Positions 41,377 to 50,058 of a stretch of DNA of 52,085 nt are shown here, in pieces (positions within the stretch are counted from its first letter, which is position 1; every line of letters starts with the position of its first letter). The DNA is taken from the NCBI GenBank assembly GCA_016213885.1, contig JACQZM010000645.1, positions 1 to 52,085 of the forward strand, read 5' to 3'. The DNA comes from Candidatus Rifleibacteriota bacterium. GTDB taxonomy: Bacteria; Muiribacteriota; UBA6191; JACPRK01; JACQZM01. Both the position numbers and the translations under genes were made by a program. Below the pieces are notes generated by a model. The model was given only the letters and a program-made list of their open reading frames with translations, searched no databases and was not told the DNA's origin.

Positions 41377-42858
41377 TTGTCCGAGGTAGAGCCAGCCCCT
41401 GCGGCAGACGCGTGCGTGAAGAGGGCCCGGTCGATCTTGCTCCTCGACGACGACCTCTCGTCGGCCCGGTTCTTCGAAGAGGTTCTGCGCAGCGACGGCT
41501 ACGAGGTCACCGCCATCGAGTCGGAGCGCGTGGCCGTGGAACGGTTCCGGAACGCCTGCCCCGACCTGGTGCTGGCCGACCTCGACCTGGCCTGCCGCAA
41601 CGACTTCACGATCCTCCACTACTTCCACGGGTCTCAGCCAGGCATCCCGGTGATCGTCCTGGCAGGACGGCTCGACTACGGCCGGATCACCCAGGCGCTC
41701 CGGCGCGGAGCCCATGACTTCATCCAGAAGGCGTCGGATCCCGAAGAGCTGCTGAAGCTCCTCCAGCGCGCCTGCACCAACTCCGTGCAGGGGGTTCCGA
41801 CCAACAGGGAGGTCATGGTCTTCGAGAAGCCCGAGGTCGAGAAACGGCTCAAGGACCGCCTCACCGAGGCCGGCTACGAGGTGTTCGACGTCGGCACCCA
41901 GGCCCAGCTCAAGGAGGTGCTGACCAACTTCGACATCGACGTGGTCGTCGCCGGGCAGAGCATCACCCCGGACGAGGTGCTCGAGCTGGTCACCCACTGC
42001 CACGAGCAGAGGCCGGAGCTGCCGGTCGTGGTCCTCCCCTCGGCGGGCGAGGCGGCGCTGGCCGTGGAGTGCCTCCGCAGAGGAGCCTTCGACGTGGCCG
42101 ACCACATCCTCACGGACGAGGAGCTGGTCGGTTGCGTCCGGAGAGCGTACGACCGGAAGTCGCTCACCGACGCCCGCAACAAGAGGGACAGGGAGCGCCA
42201 GATCTACGACGCCCACGTGGAGCGGCTGGGCCGCCAGCTCGAAGGGGAGGTCCGGGCGCGGACAGAGGAGCTGGTGAAGCAGAAGGGGCTCCTCGAACAG
42301 ATCCTGAGCGCGATTCCCTCCGGCCTGGTCGTGGTCGACACGGAGGGCACCGTGACCGCGGTCAACCCGGCGGCGCTGAGCATCCTGGGCCTCGACGGCC
42401 AGACCGTCATCGGGCGGAGCGCCGAATCGATCGTGCCCCTGGAGCCGTTCGCCGAGGAGATCGGGCGGACCATCGGGTTGAGGCAGACGGTCCCCAGGGC
42501 GCAGCTCGAGACCAGGCTGCCCGACGGATCCGTTCGGATGATCGGCTTCACCCTGGTCCCGCTCCTGGGGGCGTCTTCGGACCCGGCCACCGGGGCGGTC
42601 CTCCACCTCAAGGACATCACGGCGCAGAGAGGGCTGGGCGTGGGAGCCCCGCAAGGCCCCGGCTCCTCCCCGGGCCCTGGACCGCTCAAGCTGGCGCTCG
42701 GCCGGGCGGCGCCGCTCCTGGACACCCTGGAGAGCAGGTCCCTGGGGATGAGAGAGCGGCTCAGGGCCCTGGAGCAGCTCCTCGAGGAGGCGGACGCCCT
42801 GGACGGAGCGGTCCCGGGTCTGAGGACGCTCGTGCTCGACCTCGAGAAGGGCGGTTGA
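41377..42858 (+). CDS. REC-pseudoREC-PAS regulator without a kinase domain
   Basis: The ~493-aa protein has a true receiver (~17-130) with DDD pocket, acceptor D68 in LVLADLDL and Lys in FIQKASD. A second receiver-like domain (~140-255) lacks the Asp (DVVVAGQSI has Gly there), so it cannot be phosphorylated. After a coiled coil (~260-300) comes a PAS domain (~300-420: ILSAIPSGLVVVDTEGTVTA, AALSILGLDGQTVIGRSAES, LKDITAQRG). The tail is a helical acidic end (MRERLRALEQLLEEADALDG). HisKA, HATPase and DNA-binding domains are absent, so output must be by protein contact. The TTG at 41377 has GGGGAGGAG just upstream; an open frame continues upstream, but the promoter position leaves it as a leader. 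Confidence 0.82.
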   Translation: MSEVEPAPAADACVKRARSILLLDDDLSSARFFEEVLRSDGYEVTAIESERVAVERFRNACPDLVLADLDLACRNDFTILHYFHGSQPGIPVIVLAGRLDYGRITQALRRGAHDFIQKASDPEELLKLLQRACTNSVQGVPTNREVMVFEKPEVEKRLKDRLTEAGYEVFDVGTQAQLKEVLTNFDIDVVVAGQSITPDEVLELVTHCHEQRPELPVVVLPSAGEAALAVECLRRGAFDVADHILTDEELVGCVRRAYDRKSLTDARNKRDRERQIYDAHVERLGRQLEGEVRARTEELVKQKGLLEQILSAIPSGLVVVDTEGTVTAVNPAALSILGLDGQTVIGRSAESIVPLEPFAEEIGRTIGLRQTVPRAQLETRLPDGSVRMIGFTLVPLLGASSDPATGAVLHLKDITAQRGLGVGAPQGPGSSPGPGPLKLALGRAAPLLDTLESRSLGMRERLRALEQLLEEADALDGAVPGLRTLVLDLEKGG

Positions 42859-42883
42859 CTTCGCGCTGTGCGGTTGTTAGCCT
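42855..42883 (+). promoter_or_regulatory. Sigma-70-type promoter of the RND efflux operon
   Basis: TTGACT (42855-42860) and TAGCCT (42878-42883) are separated by 17 bp, and overlap the stop codon of the REC-PAS gene. It leaves a leader of about 75 nt before the membrane-fusion-protein start at 42966. This is the best consensus promoter in the window. Confidence 0.65.
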
Positions 42884-42965
42884 CCTGAGCGTTTCGATCG
42901 GACGGTCGCCTCGCTCCCGGCCGCCACGTCCGGGCGAGTGTCCCTGATCGACTCCAGAGCCTCTC

Positions 42966-44150
42966 ATGCACACCCGTCCACATCTTTGCGTACCGTGGCC
43001 CGGCGCTGCCGTGGCCCTGCTGCTCTTCGTCGCCCCATCGTTCGCACCCACGGCCCGGGCCCAGCCTCCGCTGGAGGTCATGGTCAAGGAGGTGAGACAG
43101 CAGACGGTCCCTATCTTCCGGGAGTTCGTCGGCCAGACCAAGGGCTCGAAGATCGTGGTCATCCGGGCCAAGGCCGAGGGCTACCTGGAGGAGATGCACT
43201 TCACCGAAGGCGAGGAGGTCAAGAAGGGCCAGCTTCTGTACTCGATCGAGTCCAAGAGCTCGTCGGCCAAGCTCGAGCAGAGCAAGGCCGATCTGGCCGA
43301 GGCCGTGGCGCGGCACGTCGACGAGGTGCAGAACGTCCGGCGGTTGAAGCCGCTGGCCGACGAGAACGCCGTCCCCCTCAGAGACTACGAATCGGCGGTG
43401 GCCAAGGAGAAGGCGTCCGCGGCGACCGTGGCGGCGCGCAGGGCAGCGGTCAAGCAGGCCGAGGTCGAGCTGGGCTACACGAAGATCCATGCCCCGATCG
43501 ACGGCTTCATCGGCTTCTCCGAGTCCAAGGTGGGCGACCTGGTCGGGATGGGACAGAGCACGCAGCTCAACACGCTGTCCACCATCGATCCGATCCTGGT
43601 CCGGTTTCCCATCACCGAGAAGGACTACCTGACCATCGTCAAGCGCACCAAGGAGAGGAAGGCGGCGGGGAGGCCACCGGAAGTGCCGGAGCTCCAGCTC
43701 ATCTTTGCCGACGGCAGCGTCCACCCCCAACCCGGGAAGCCCACCCTGTCGGACTACATGATGGACCCGAAGACCGGATCGATCCAGGTCGAGGGCTCGT
43801 TTCCGAACCCCGAGAAGGTCGTTCTGCCCGGGCAGTACGCCAAGATCCGGATCGCCGTCGACCGGCGGGAGGGAGCCCTGGTGGTGCCGCAGCGGGCGAT
43901 CCAGGAGCTCCAGGGCACGTACTCCGTGGCCGTGGTCGGCCCGGACAACAAGATCGAGATGCGCCAGGTGAAGGGGGGCGCCAGGTTCCAGAACCTCTGG
44001 ATCGTCGAGGCGGGGCTCAAGGCCGGGGAGAGGATCGTCGTCGAGGGGCTCCAGAAGGTCCAGGACGGCACGGTGGTGGACCCTCGACCGGCCACGGACG
44101 CCGCCGATGCGACCCCCGCCCCCACGCCCGGCCCGTCCGGCGAGCGTTGA
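42966..44150 (+). CDS. RND efflux membrane fusion protein (AcrA/MexA-like)
   Basis: The 394-aa periplasmic adaptor has a signal segment (AVALLLFVAPSFAPTARA), without a lipobox Cys. It has a lipoyl-like half (VVIRAKAEGYLEEMHFTEGE and later KIHAPIDGFIGFSESKVGDL) split by a coiled-coil hairpin (AKLEQSKADLAEAVARHVDE to RRAAVKQAEVELGYT). A beta-barrel domain (LNTLSTIDPILVRFPITEKD; VLPGQYAKIRIAVDRREGAL) and a membrane-proximal end with a Pro/Ala tail follow. It links the inner-membrane pump to the outer-membrane channel. It heads a three-gene operon; the pump gene starts four bases after its stop. Confidence 0.95.
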   Translation: MHTRPHLCVPWPGAAVALLLFVAPSFAPTARAQPPLEVMVKEVRQQTVPIFREFVGQTKGSKIVVIRAKAEGYLEEMHFTEGEEVKKGQLLYSIESKSSSAKLEQSKADLAEAVARHVDEVQNVRRLKPLADENAVPLRDYESAVAKEKASAATVAARRAAVKQAEVELGYTKIHAPIDGFIGFSESKVGDLVGMGQSTQLNTLSTIDPILVRFPITEKDYLTIVKRTKERKAAGRPPEVPELQLIFADGSVHPQPGKPTLSDYMMDPKTGSIQVEGSFPNPEKVVLPGQYAKIRIAVDRREGALVVPQRAIQELQGTYSVAVVGPDNKIEMRQVKGGARFQNLWIVEAGLKAGERIVVEGLQKVQDGTVVDPRPATDAADATPAPTPGPSGER

Positions 44151-44154
44151 CGCC

Positions 44155-47100
44155 ATGGCAGCCTTCTTCGTGAACCGGCCGATCGTGGCCATGGTCATCT
44201 CGATCTTCATCGTCCTGGCCGGGGTCGTGTCGCTCCAGGGTCTGCCGGTGGCCCAGTTCCCGGACATCACCCCTCCCACGGTCACGGTCTCGGCGGTCTA
44301 CCCCGGGGCGAACGCCGAGACGATCGAGGAGTCGGTGGCCATGCCGATCGAGCAGGAGATCAACGGCGTCGATCGGATGCTCTACCTCACGACCAGCAAC
44401 GCCAACGACGGGTCGATGGGCCTGACGGTGACGTTCGAGGTGGGCACCAACCCGGACATGGCGAACGTGCTGGTCCAGAACCGGCTGTCCGCAGCCACAC
44501 CGCGACTTCCCGAGGAGGTCGTCCGCCAGGGGGTGACCTCCCGGCGGTCCCAGTCGGGCACGCTGCTGATCCTCTCGCTCTACTCGCCGAAGAAGACCTA
44601 CGACGACATCTGGCTGTCGAACTACGCCACGATCAACATCAAGGACGCCCTGGCCCGGGCCCCCGGGATCGGCCAGGTGACCATCTACGGGGCCAGGGAC
44701 TACGGGATGAGGGTCTGGCTGAAGCCGGATCAGATGAAGAGCCTGGACCTCACCGTCGGCGACATCTCCAGGGCGATCAAGGAGCAGAACTCCCAGTGGC
44801 CGGCAGGCCAGCTCGGCAGCTGTCCGGCCCCCAAGGGGCAGGAGTTCACCTACACGGTCCGCACCCGCGGTCGCCTGGTGACCCAGGAGCAGTTCGAGAA
44901 CATCATCGTCAAGGCGAACCTCGACGGGTCGCAGGTGCGCATCAAAGACGTCGCCAGGGTGGAGCTGGGGTCGGCCTCGTACGACGTGACCGGGCGGCTC
45001 AACGGCGCGCCGGCTGCGATCATCGGCCTCAACCAGTCCCCCGGAGCCAACGCTCTGGCGGCGGCCGGCGCGGCCAAGAAGGTCATGGAACAGCTCAAGA
45101 AGAGCTTCCCCAAAGACCTCGAGTACGTGGTCTCCCTGGACGCGACGGCGCCGGTGGAGGCGGGGATCCGGGAGATCGTGGAGACGCTGTGCGAGGCCAT
45201 CGTCCTGGTCATCCTGGTGGTGTTCATCTTCCTGCAGAGCTGGCGAGCCACGCTGATCCCGCTCTTGACGGTGCCGGTGTCCCTGGTCGGGACGTTCATC
45301 TTCTTCCCGCTGCTGGGCTTCTCCGTGAACACCCTGACCCTGTTCGGCCTGGTGCTGGCGATCGGGATCGTCGTGGACGACGCCATCGTCGTGGTCGAGG
45401 CGGTGGAGCAGAAGATCGAGCACGGTCTCTCCCCCCGGGAGGCGACGCTGGAGGCGATGCAAGAGGTCTCCGGGGCGGTGGTGGCGATCGCCCTGATCCT
45501 GTGCGCCGTCTTCATCCCGGTGGCTTTCATGGGCGGCACCACCGGCATGCTGTACCAGCAGTTCGCCCTCACGATCGCCATCGCCGTGGCGCTCTCGGCG
45601 TTCAATGCCCTCACCCTGAGCCCCGCTCTCTCGGCGATGCTGCTGGTCCCCCGCTCGCCGGCCCGGGGTCTCGCCTGGGTCCTGTTCGGCCCGTTCAACT
45701 GGGTCTTCGATCGCTGCACCGGCCTGTACACCAGGACAGTGGCTTTCTTGATCCGGAAGTTCCTGATCGGCCTGGCGATCCTCGGGATCGTGGTCTTCCA
45801 GGCGACGGCTCTGGGCAAGAGGCTCCCCCAGAGCTTCCTGCCCGACGAGGACCTGGGCTACTTCTACATCGATGTGCAGCTCCCCGACGCGGCGTCGCTG
45901 GAACGGACCGACAGGGTGTGCCGGAAGATCGAGAAGATCCTCCAGGAGACCAAGGGTATCGACAACTACGTCACCCTGACCGGGTTCAGCCTGCTCGCCG
46001 GCTGCGCCTCCTCAAACGGGGGGTTCTTCTTCGTGTCGCTCAAGCCCTGGGACGACCGGAAGGCGAAGGAGCTCCACGTGCGGTCGATCCTCGCCGCGGT
46101 GAACGCTCGGGTCGCCCGGTTGCCCGAGGCGACCTGCTTCTCCTTCGGCCCGCCCTCGATCCCGGGGCTCGGGACCATCGGCGGGTTCAGCTTCGTACTC
46201 CAGGACCGGAGCGGCAAGAGCGTGCAGTTCCTGGCGGAGAGCGCCCGGAAGTTCGTCGACGCCGCCAACAAGCAGCCCGAGTTCGCCGGCGTCTTCACGA
46301 CGTTCCGGGCCAACGTGCCCCAGATCCTCGTCGACCTCGACGAGGAGAAGGCGATGAAGATGAGCGTGGAGGTCGCCGACGTCTACACGACGCTGCAGAC
46401 GTTCCTCGGCGGGTCCTACGTGAACGACTTCCTGAAGTACGGCCGGCTCTACCGGGTGTATCTCCAGTCGGACATGGAATCCCGCAACGATCCCACCGAC
46501 ATCAGGAACTACCACGTCCGCAGCCGGAAGGGCGACATGGTCCCGCTCTCCATGATGCTCTCCACCGGGCGGATGAGCGGACCCCAGTCCACGACGCGGC
46601 ACAACCTGTACCGCTCCGTCACGATCAACGGGGCCGCGGCCCCCGGTGTGAGCTCCGGGCAGGCGATGGACGCCCTCGAACGGGTGGCGAAGCAGGTGCT
46701 TCCCCAGGGCACCGGGTACGACTGGTCCGGCATGTCCTACGAGGAGAAGAGATCCACCGGGACAGCGGCCAGGGCGTTCGGACTGGCGCTCGTCTTCGTC
46801 TTTCTCATCCTCGCCGCCCAGTACGAGAGCTGGTCGCTCCCGTTCTCGGTGCTCCTGGGAACGCCGCTCACGGTCTTCGGCGCGTTCCTGGGCCTCTGGA
46901 TCGGCAAGTTCGAGAACAACATCTATGCCCAGATCGGGCTCGTGATGCTGATCGGTCTCGCCGCCAAGAACGCCATCCTGATCGTCGAGTACGCCCGGTC
47001 GCTCCACCACGGGGGGCGGCCACTCGTGGACGCCGCCGTCGATGCGGCCCGCATCCGGTTCAGGCCGATCCTGATGACGGCGTTCGCCTTCATCCTCGGC

Positions 47101-47319
47101 GTGGTTCCCCTGATGAACGCCCAGGGATCCGGCGCCGCGTCCCGTCAGGTCCTCGGCACGTCGGTGTTCAGCGGGATGCTGGTGGCCACCCTCCTGGGGG
47201 TGCTGCTCATACCGGTCTTCTTCACCGTGATCGAGAGGGTGACCGGCCGTGGCGGCCACGGACCGACACCGGCCGCCTGCGATCCCGGGCCGGTCAAGGA
47301 AGGAGTGCCCCACGCATGA
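44155..47319 (+). CDS. RND multidrug efflux pump (HAE1/AcrB-like)
   Basis: The 1054-aa inner-membrane transporter has the full AcrB layout: an N-terminal helix (FFVNRPIVAMVISIFIVLAG), two large periplasmic loops, and two sets of helices with internal symmetry. TM4 carries GLVLAIGIVVDDAIVVVEAV with the adjacent proton-relay Asp pair. The N-terminal porter domain has FPDITPPTVTVSAVYPGANA and SIxxGVDRMLYL-type sequences. The C-terminal half has GLAAKNAILIVEYARSL and RFRPILMTAFAFILGVVPL. Length matches the family. It exchanges protons for amphiphilic drugs or metabolites. The ATG at 44155 follows the adaptor gene by four bases; the outer-membrane gene start overlaps its stop (ATGA). Confidence 0.97.
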   Translation: MAAFFVNRPIVAMVISIFIVLAGVVSLQGLPVAQFPDITPPTVTVSAVYPGANAETIEESVAMPIEQEINGVDRMLYLTTSNANDGSMGLTVTFEVGTNPDMANVLVQNRLSAATPRLPEEVVRQGVTSRRSQSGTLLILSLYSPKKTYDDIWLSNYATINIKDALARAPGIGQVTIYGARDYGMRVWLKPDQMKSLDLTVGDISRAIKEQNSQWPAGQLGSCPAPKGQEFTYTVRTRGRLVTQEQFENIIVKANLDGSQVRIKDVARVELGSASYDVTGRLNGAPAAIIGLNQSPGANALAAAGAAKKVMEQLKKSFPKDLEYVVSLDATAPVEAGIREIVETLCEAIVLVILVVFIFLQSWRATLIPLLTVPVSLVGTFIFFPLLGFSVNTLTLFGLVLAIGIVVDDAIVVVEAVEQKIEHGLSPREATLEAMQEVSGAVVAIALILCAVFIPVAFMGGTTGMLYQQFALTIAIAVALSAFNALTLSPALSAMLLVPRSPARGLAWVLFGPFNWVFDRCTGLYTRTVAFLIRKFLIGLAILGIVVFQATALGKRLPQSFLPDEDLGYFYIDVQLPDAASLERTDRVCRKIEKILQETKGIDNYVTLTGFSLLAGCASSNGGFFFVSLKPWDDRKAKELHVRSILAAVNARVARLPEATCFSFGPPSIPGLGTIGGFSFVLQDRSGKSVQFLAESARKFVDAANKQPEFAGVFTTFRANVPQILVDLDEEKAMKMSVEVADVYTTLQTFLGGSYVNDFLKYGRLYRVYLQSDMESRNDPTDIRNYHVRSRKGDMVPLSMMLSTGRMSGPQSTTRHNLYRSVTINGAAAPGVSSGQAMDALERVAKQVLPQGTGYDWSGMSYEEKRSTGTAARAFGLALVFVFLILAAQYESWSLPFSVLLGTPLTVFGAFLGLWIGKFENNIYAQIGLVMLIGLAAKNAILIVEYARSLHHGGRPLVDAAVDAARIRFRPILMTAFAFILGVVPLMNAQGSGAASRQVLGTSVFSGMLVATLLGVLLIPVFFTVIERVTGRGGHGPTPAACDPGPVKEGVPHA

Positions 47320-48788
47320 CCCGGTCAGCTCTCCTCGCCTGCGGCGCTGCCGCGCTCTTCGCGTGCGGTTGCCTCGGGCCCGGGTACAAGCGGCCGCCCG
47401 TGCCCGTGCCCTCGGCGTACCGGCTGCCCACGCCGGGCGGGGCCTCCCTGGCGACCTGGCACTGGTGGCGGGTGTTCGGCGACAAGCAGCTCCAGGAGCT
47501 GATCCGGATCGCCCTGGAAGAGAACAAGGATCTCAAGATCGCCGTGGCGCGGATCGACGAGTACTGGGCCAGGGTGGGCTTCACCCGCGCCGACTACCTG
47601 CCGCGCGTCGACGCCCGGGTCTTTCGGGCCAGGGCCAAGGCCAGCGGCGACGTGGCGCCCCCCGGGCTCACCACCAGCGACCTCAGGGCCGCCGGGGAGC
47701 TGTCGTGGGAGATCGATCTCTGGGGCAAGCTCCACAGGGCCACCGACGCGGCCAGGGCCGATCTGCTGGCCAGCGAGGCCAACCGACGGGCCGTGGTCAA
47801 CAAGCTCATGGCCGACGTGGCGAGCGCGTACCTGGAGCTGAGGAGCCTCGACTGGCGGCGCGAGATCGCCGTGGACACGCTCAAGGGTCGCACCCAGAAC
47901 ACCGCGCTGATCCGCAAGCGGTTCAGCGGCGGGATCGTCGCGGAGGTCGACGTGCTCCAGGCGGAGCGAGAGGAGGCCAAGGCCGCCGCCTCGATCCCCG
48001 AGCTCGACCGCCAGGTCACCCAGAAGGAGAACGAGCTCTCCATCCTCATCGGGCGTGCCCCCGGACCGATCGTCCGGGGGGAGCGCCTCGCCGACCGGCC
48101 GGTGCTGCCCGACGTGCCGGCGGGGCTCCCGGCGGAGCTGCTGGCCCGGCGGCCCGACATCGTCAGGGCCGAGCAGGAGCTGATCGCCCAGCACTACAGG
48201 GTCCAGTACGCCAAGGGCCAGTGCTTCCCGACCTTCTCCCTGACCGGCGCCGGGGGTACCCAGAGCGACCATCTGCGCCGGCTGCTCCACGCCGGCACGT
48301 CGATCTGGAGCCTCGGCGCCACCCTGGTGGCGCCCGTCGTGGCGTTCAAGAAGAACCGGCGCCGGGTCCAGATCGAACAGGCCAAGGCCCGGCAGCTGGC
48401 CCATGCGTACGAGAGCGCGGCGCTCCAGGCGTTCCGCGAGGTGAACGACGCCCTGGTGGCGATCCGGACCTACCGGGACCAGCGCGTCGAGGTGGAGCGG
48501 CAGATCGCCGCCTCTCGCAAGGCGTTGCGTCTCTCCCAGATGCGATGGGAGGGCGGAGTGGTCAACTACCTGGAGGTGCTGGACTCCCAGCGGCAGCTGT
48601 TCGACGCCCAGCTCCTCTCCGCGGACATCCTGAAGGCGCAGCTGGTCTCGGCGGTCCAGCTGTACAAGGCGCTCGGCGGTGGCTGGCCCGATGTCGTCGC
48701 CGTGGAGGCGTCGAAGCCAGGAGGGCCGCCGCTGCGCACCGGCCCCCCCGGTCCCCCCCGGGCCGTCCCTCCCGGGCCGGAGCCGTAG
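47316..48788 (+). CDS. Outer-membrane efflux lipoprotein (OprM/NodT type)
   Basis: The 490-aa protein is a trimeric TolC-like channel. The lipoprotein signal (LLACGAAALFACGCLGPGYK, with the lipidated Cys before xGPxYKRP) is typical of NodT-family members. WHWWRVFGDKQLQELIRIAL begins the first OEP repeat, and the second repeat starts in LPAELLARRPDIVRAEQELI, with GQCFPTFSLTGAGG and the closing RWEGGVVNYLEVLDSQRQLF. An extended Pro/Gly tail follows. The ATG at 47316 overlaps the pump stop by ATGA. This completes a self-contained RND tripartite pump. No local repressor gene (TetR/MarR) is adjacent; the REC-PAS regulator upstream is a candidate controller. Confidence 0.95.
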   Translation: MTRSALLACGAAALFACGCLGPGYKRPPVPVPSAYRLPTPGGASLATWHWWRVFGDKQLQELIRIALEENKDLKIAVARIDEYWARVGFTRADYLPRVDARVFRARAKASGDVAPPGLTTSDLRAAGELSWEIDLWGKLHRATDAARADLLASEANRRAVVNKLMADVASAYLELRSLDWRREIAVDTLKGRTQNTALIRKRFSGGIVAEVDVLQAEREEAKAAASIPELDRQVTQKENELSILIGRAPGPIVRGERLADRPVLPDVPAGLPAELLARRPDIVRAEQELIAQHYRVQYAKGQCFPTFSLTGAGGTQSDHLRRLLHAGTSIWSLGATLVAPVVAFKKNRRRVQIEQAKARQLAHAYESAALQAFREVNDALVAIRTYRDQRVEVERQIAASRKALRLSQMRWEGGVVNYLEVLDSQRQLFDAQLLSADILKAQLVSAVQLYKALGGGWPDVVAVEASKPGGPPLRTGPPGPPRAVPPGPEP

Positions 48789-48873
48789 CAGGGTCGACGT
48801 CCGGCGATCGCGGGCCGCGGCGCCGCCGGGCGTGGCTTCGGACGCTGGGCCGGTGGGACCGCCGGTCCCGGTG

Positions 48874-48882
48874 TGATACCAT
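48874..48882 (+). promoter_or_regulatory. Possible promoter of the RING-like gene
   Basis: TGATACCAT (extended -10 form, hexamer TACCAT) has a weak -35, TGGGAC (48854-48859), 17 bp upstream. It lies about 110 bases before the start codon at 48992. Confidence 0.4.
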
Positions 48883-48991
48883 CAGGGACGAGGAGCCTCG
48901 CGGAGTCTCCCTCCGAGAGGCTCCCGGGGGTCGGACCGGGGCGTCGCCGCGTCGCGGGCGCCGGGCCTGATCGCCCAGGTGGAGCGCCCGC

Positions 48992-49981
48992 ATGGACCCT
49001 ATCTGCCGGATCTGTGGCACCGAGATGAGCGGTGTCGAGCTGGTGGTGTGCGAGCGTTGCCAGACCCCGCACCACCAGGACTGCTGGGAGTACTGGGGTC
49101 GGTGCGCCACCTACGGCTGTGACGGACTGGTCGCCCCGCCAACGGGCCGCGCCGCCTCGCCGCCCGCTCCGGTGCACCTGGCGCTGATGGAAGACGGTCC
49201 GGCCCGGTTCCTTCCCCGGGCGCCGCTGGTCGACGCCGTGGGCGTGCTGATGTACTCCGCCGAAGGGGCGCACATCACCCTGGGCTACCGGGAGGTGGCG
49301 ATCCAGATTCCCTCCGGGATTCTCTTCGAGCTCCCGGTCCGCTCCCTGGACCTGTCGCCCCTCGTGTGGCTGCTCCTCTGCCTCGGCTCCACGGTGGCCG
49401 CGGCCGGGGTCATCGCGTTTCTGGCTCCCCCGATCACCTCCGTGAAGGTGCTCGTCGGGCCGGTGCTCGTGTCGGCGGTGGTGGCGATCCGGCAGCGCAT
49501 GCGTCACCGGGTGCGGGCCGAGGCGTGCCGCGCCTGGCTCGTTCGGGCGGAGAACGGGGAGCTGTTGGTGGAGCTGGAGGGCCAGGGGGGCATCGTGAGG
49601 AACCGGCTGCTCAACCGGCACCGGTACAGGCTGATCCCTCCCTGGATCGGCGGTCAGCCGCTGAGGGCGCGGGGCGTGCTGCTGAGGCCGGCGTTCGGTG
49701 ACGGGGCCGAACGAGAGGTGGTCAAGGCCTATCGCCTCCAGCTGGCCTGCGAGCTTCCCGACGGTGGACTGGACCTGATCTACCCGCTTTCGGTGCCGGG
49801 CAAGGGGGAGTCTCGCCGTGAGTTCCTGGAGGAGCTGACCAGGGTCCGAGCGCTGGGCCAGCAGGTGGCCGGACAGCTCAAGGTTCCGTACGTGGAGCAG
49901 GGCATGGAAGGGGCGGGGGTCCGCGCCCAGTCCGTGGCGGAGCCGGCCTGCCGCTTCGGGCCGGTTCGCGAGGGTGACTGA
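48992..49981 (+). CDS. RING-like zinc-finger membrane protein
   Basis: The 329-aa protein begins with a zinc-finger module, CRICGTEMSGVELVVCERCQ, then TPHHQDCWEYWGRCATYGC. It has the C-x2-C, C-x2-C, H-x3-C, C-x4-C spacing of prokaryotic RING/treble-clef domains, which in bacteria occur next to transmembrane or ubiquitin-like systems. Two hydrophobic helices (~125-165, VWLLLCLGSTVAAAGVIAFL and VKVLVGPVLVSAVVAI) follow. The C-terminal half (~180-320) is a beta-rich cytosolic domain of unknown type. The ATG at 48992 has GGTGGAG 8-12 bases upstream. It stands alone. No E2 or ubiquitin-like gene lies nearby, so ligase function is not supported; a zinc-dependent scaffold is equally likely. Confidence 0.65.
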   Translation: MDPICRICGTEMSGVELVVCERCQTPHHQDCWEYWGRCATYGCDGLVAPPTGRAASPPAPVHLALMEDGPARFLPRAPLVDAVGVLMYSAEGAHITLGYREVAIQIPSGILFELPVRSLDLSPLVWLLLCLGSTVAAAGVIAFLAPPITSVKVLVGPVLVSAVVAIRQRMRHRVRAEACRAWLVRAENGELLVELEGQGGIVRNRLLNRHRYRLIPPWIGGQPLRARGVLLRPAFGDGAEREVVKAYRLQLACELPDGGLDLIYPLSVPGKGESRREFLEELTRVRALGQQVAGQLKVPYVEQGMEGAGVRAQSVAEPACRFGPVREGD

Positions 49982-50058
49982 GCTCGAGGCCGAGCGACCA
50001 GCCGAGGGGAGGGTGCCCCCCGACGTCGGCCCCCGAGCCACCCATCGGCCGCAGCCCG

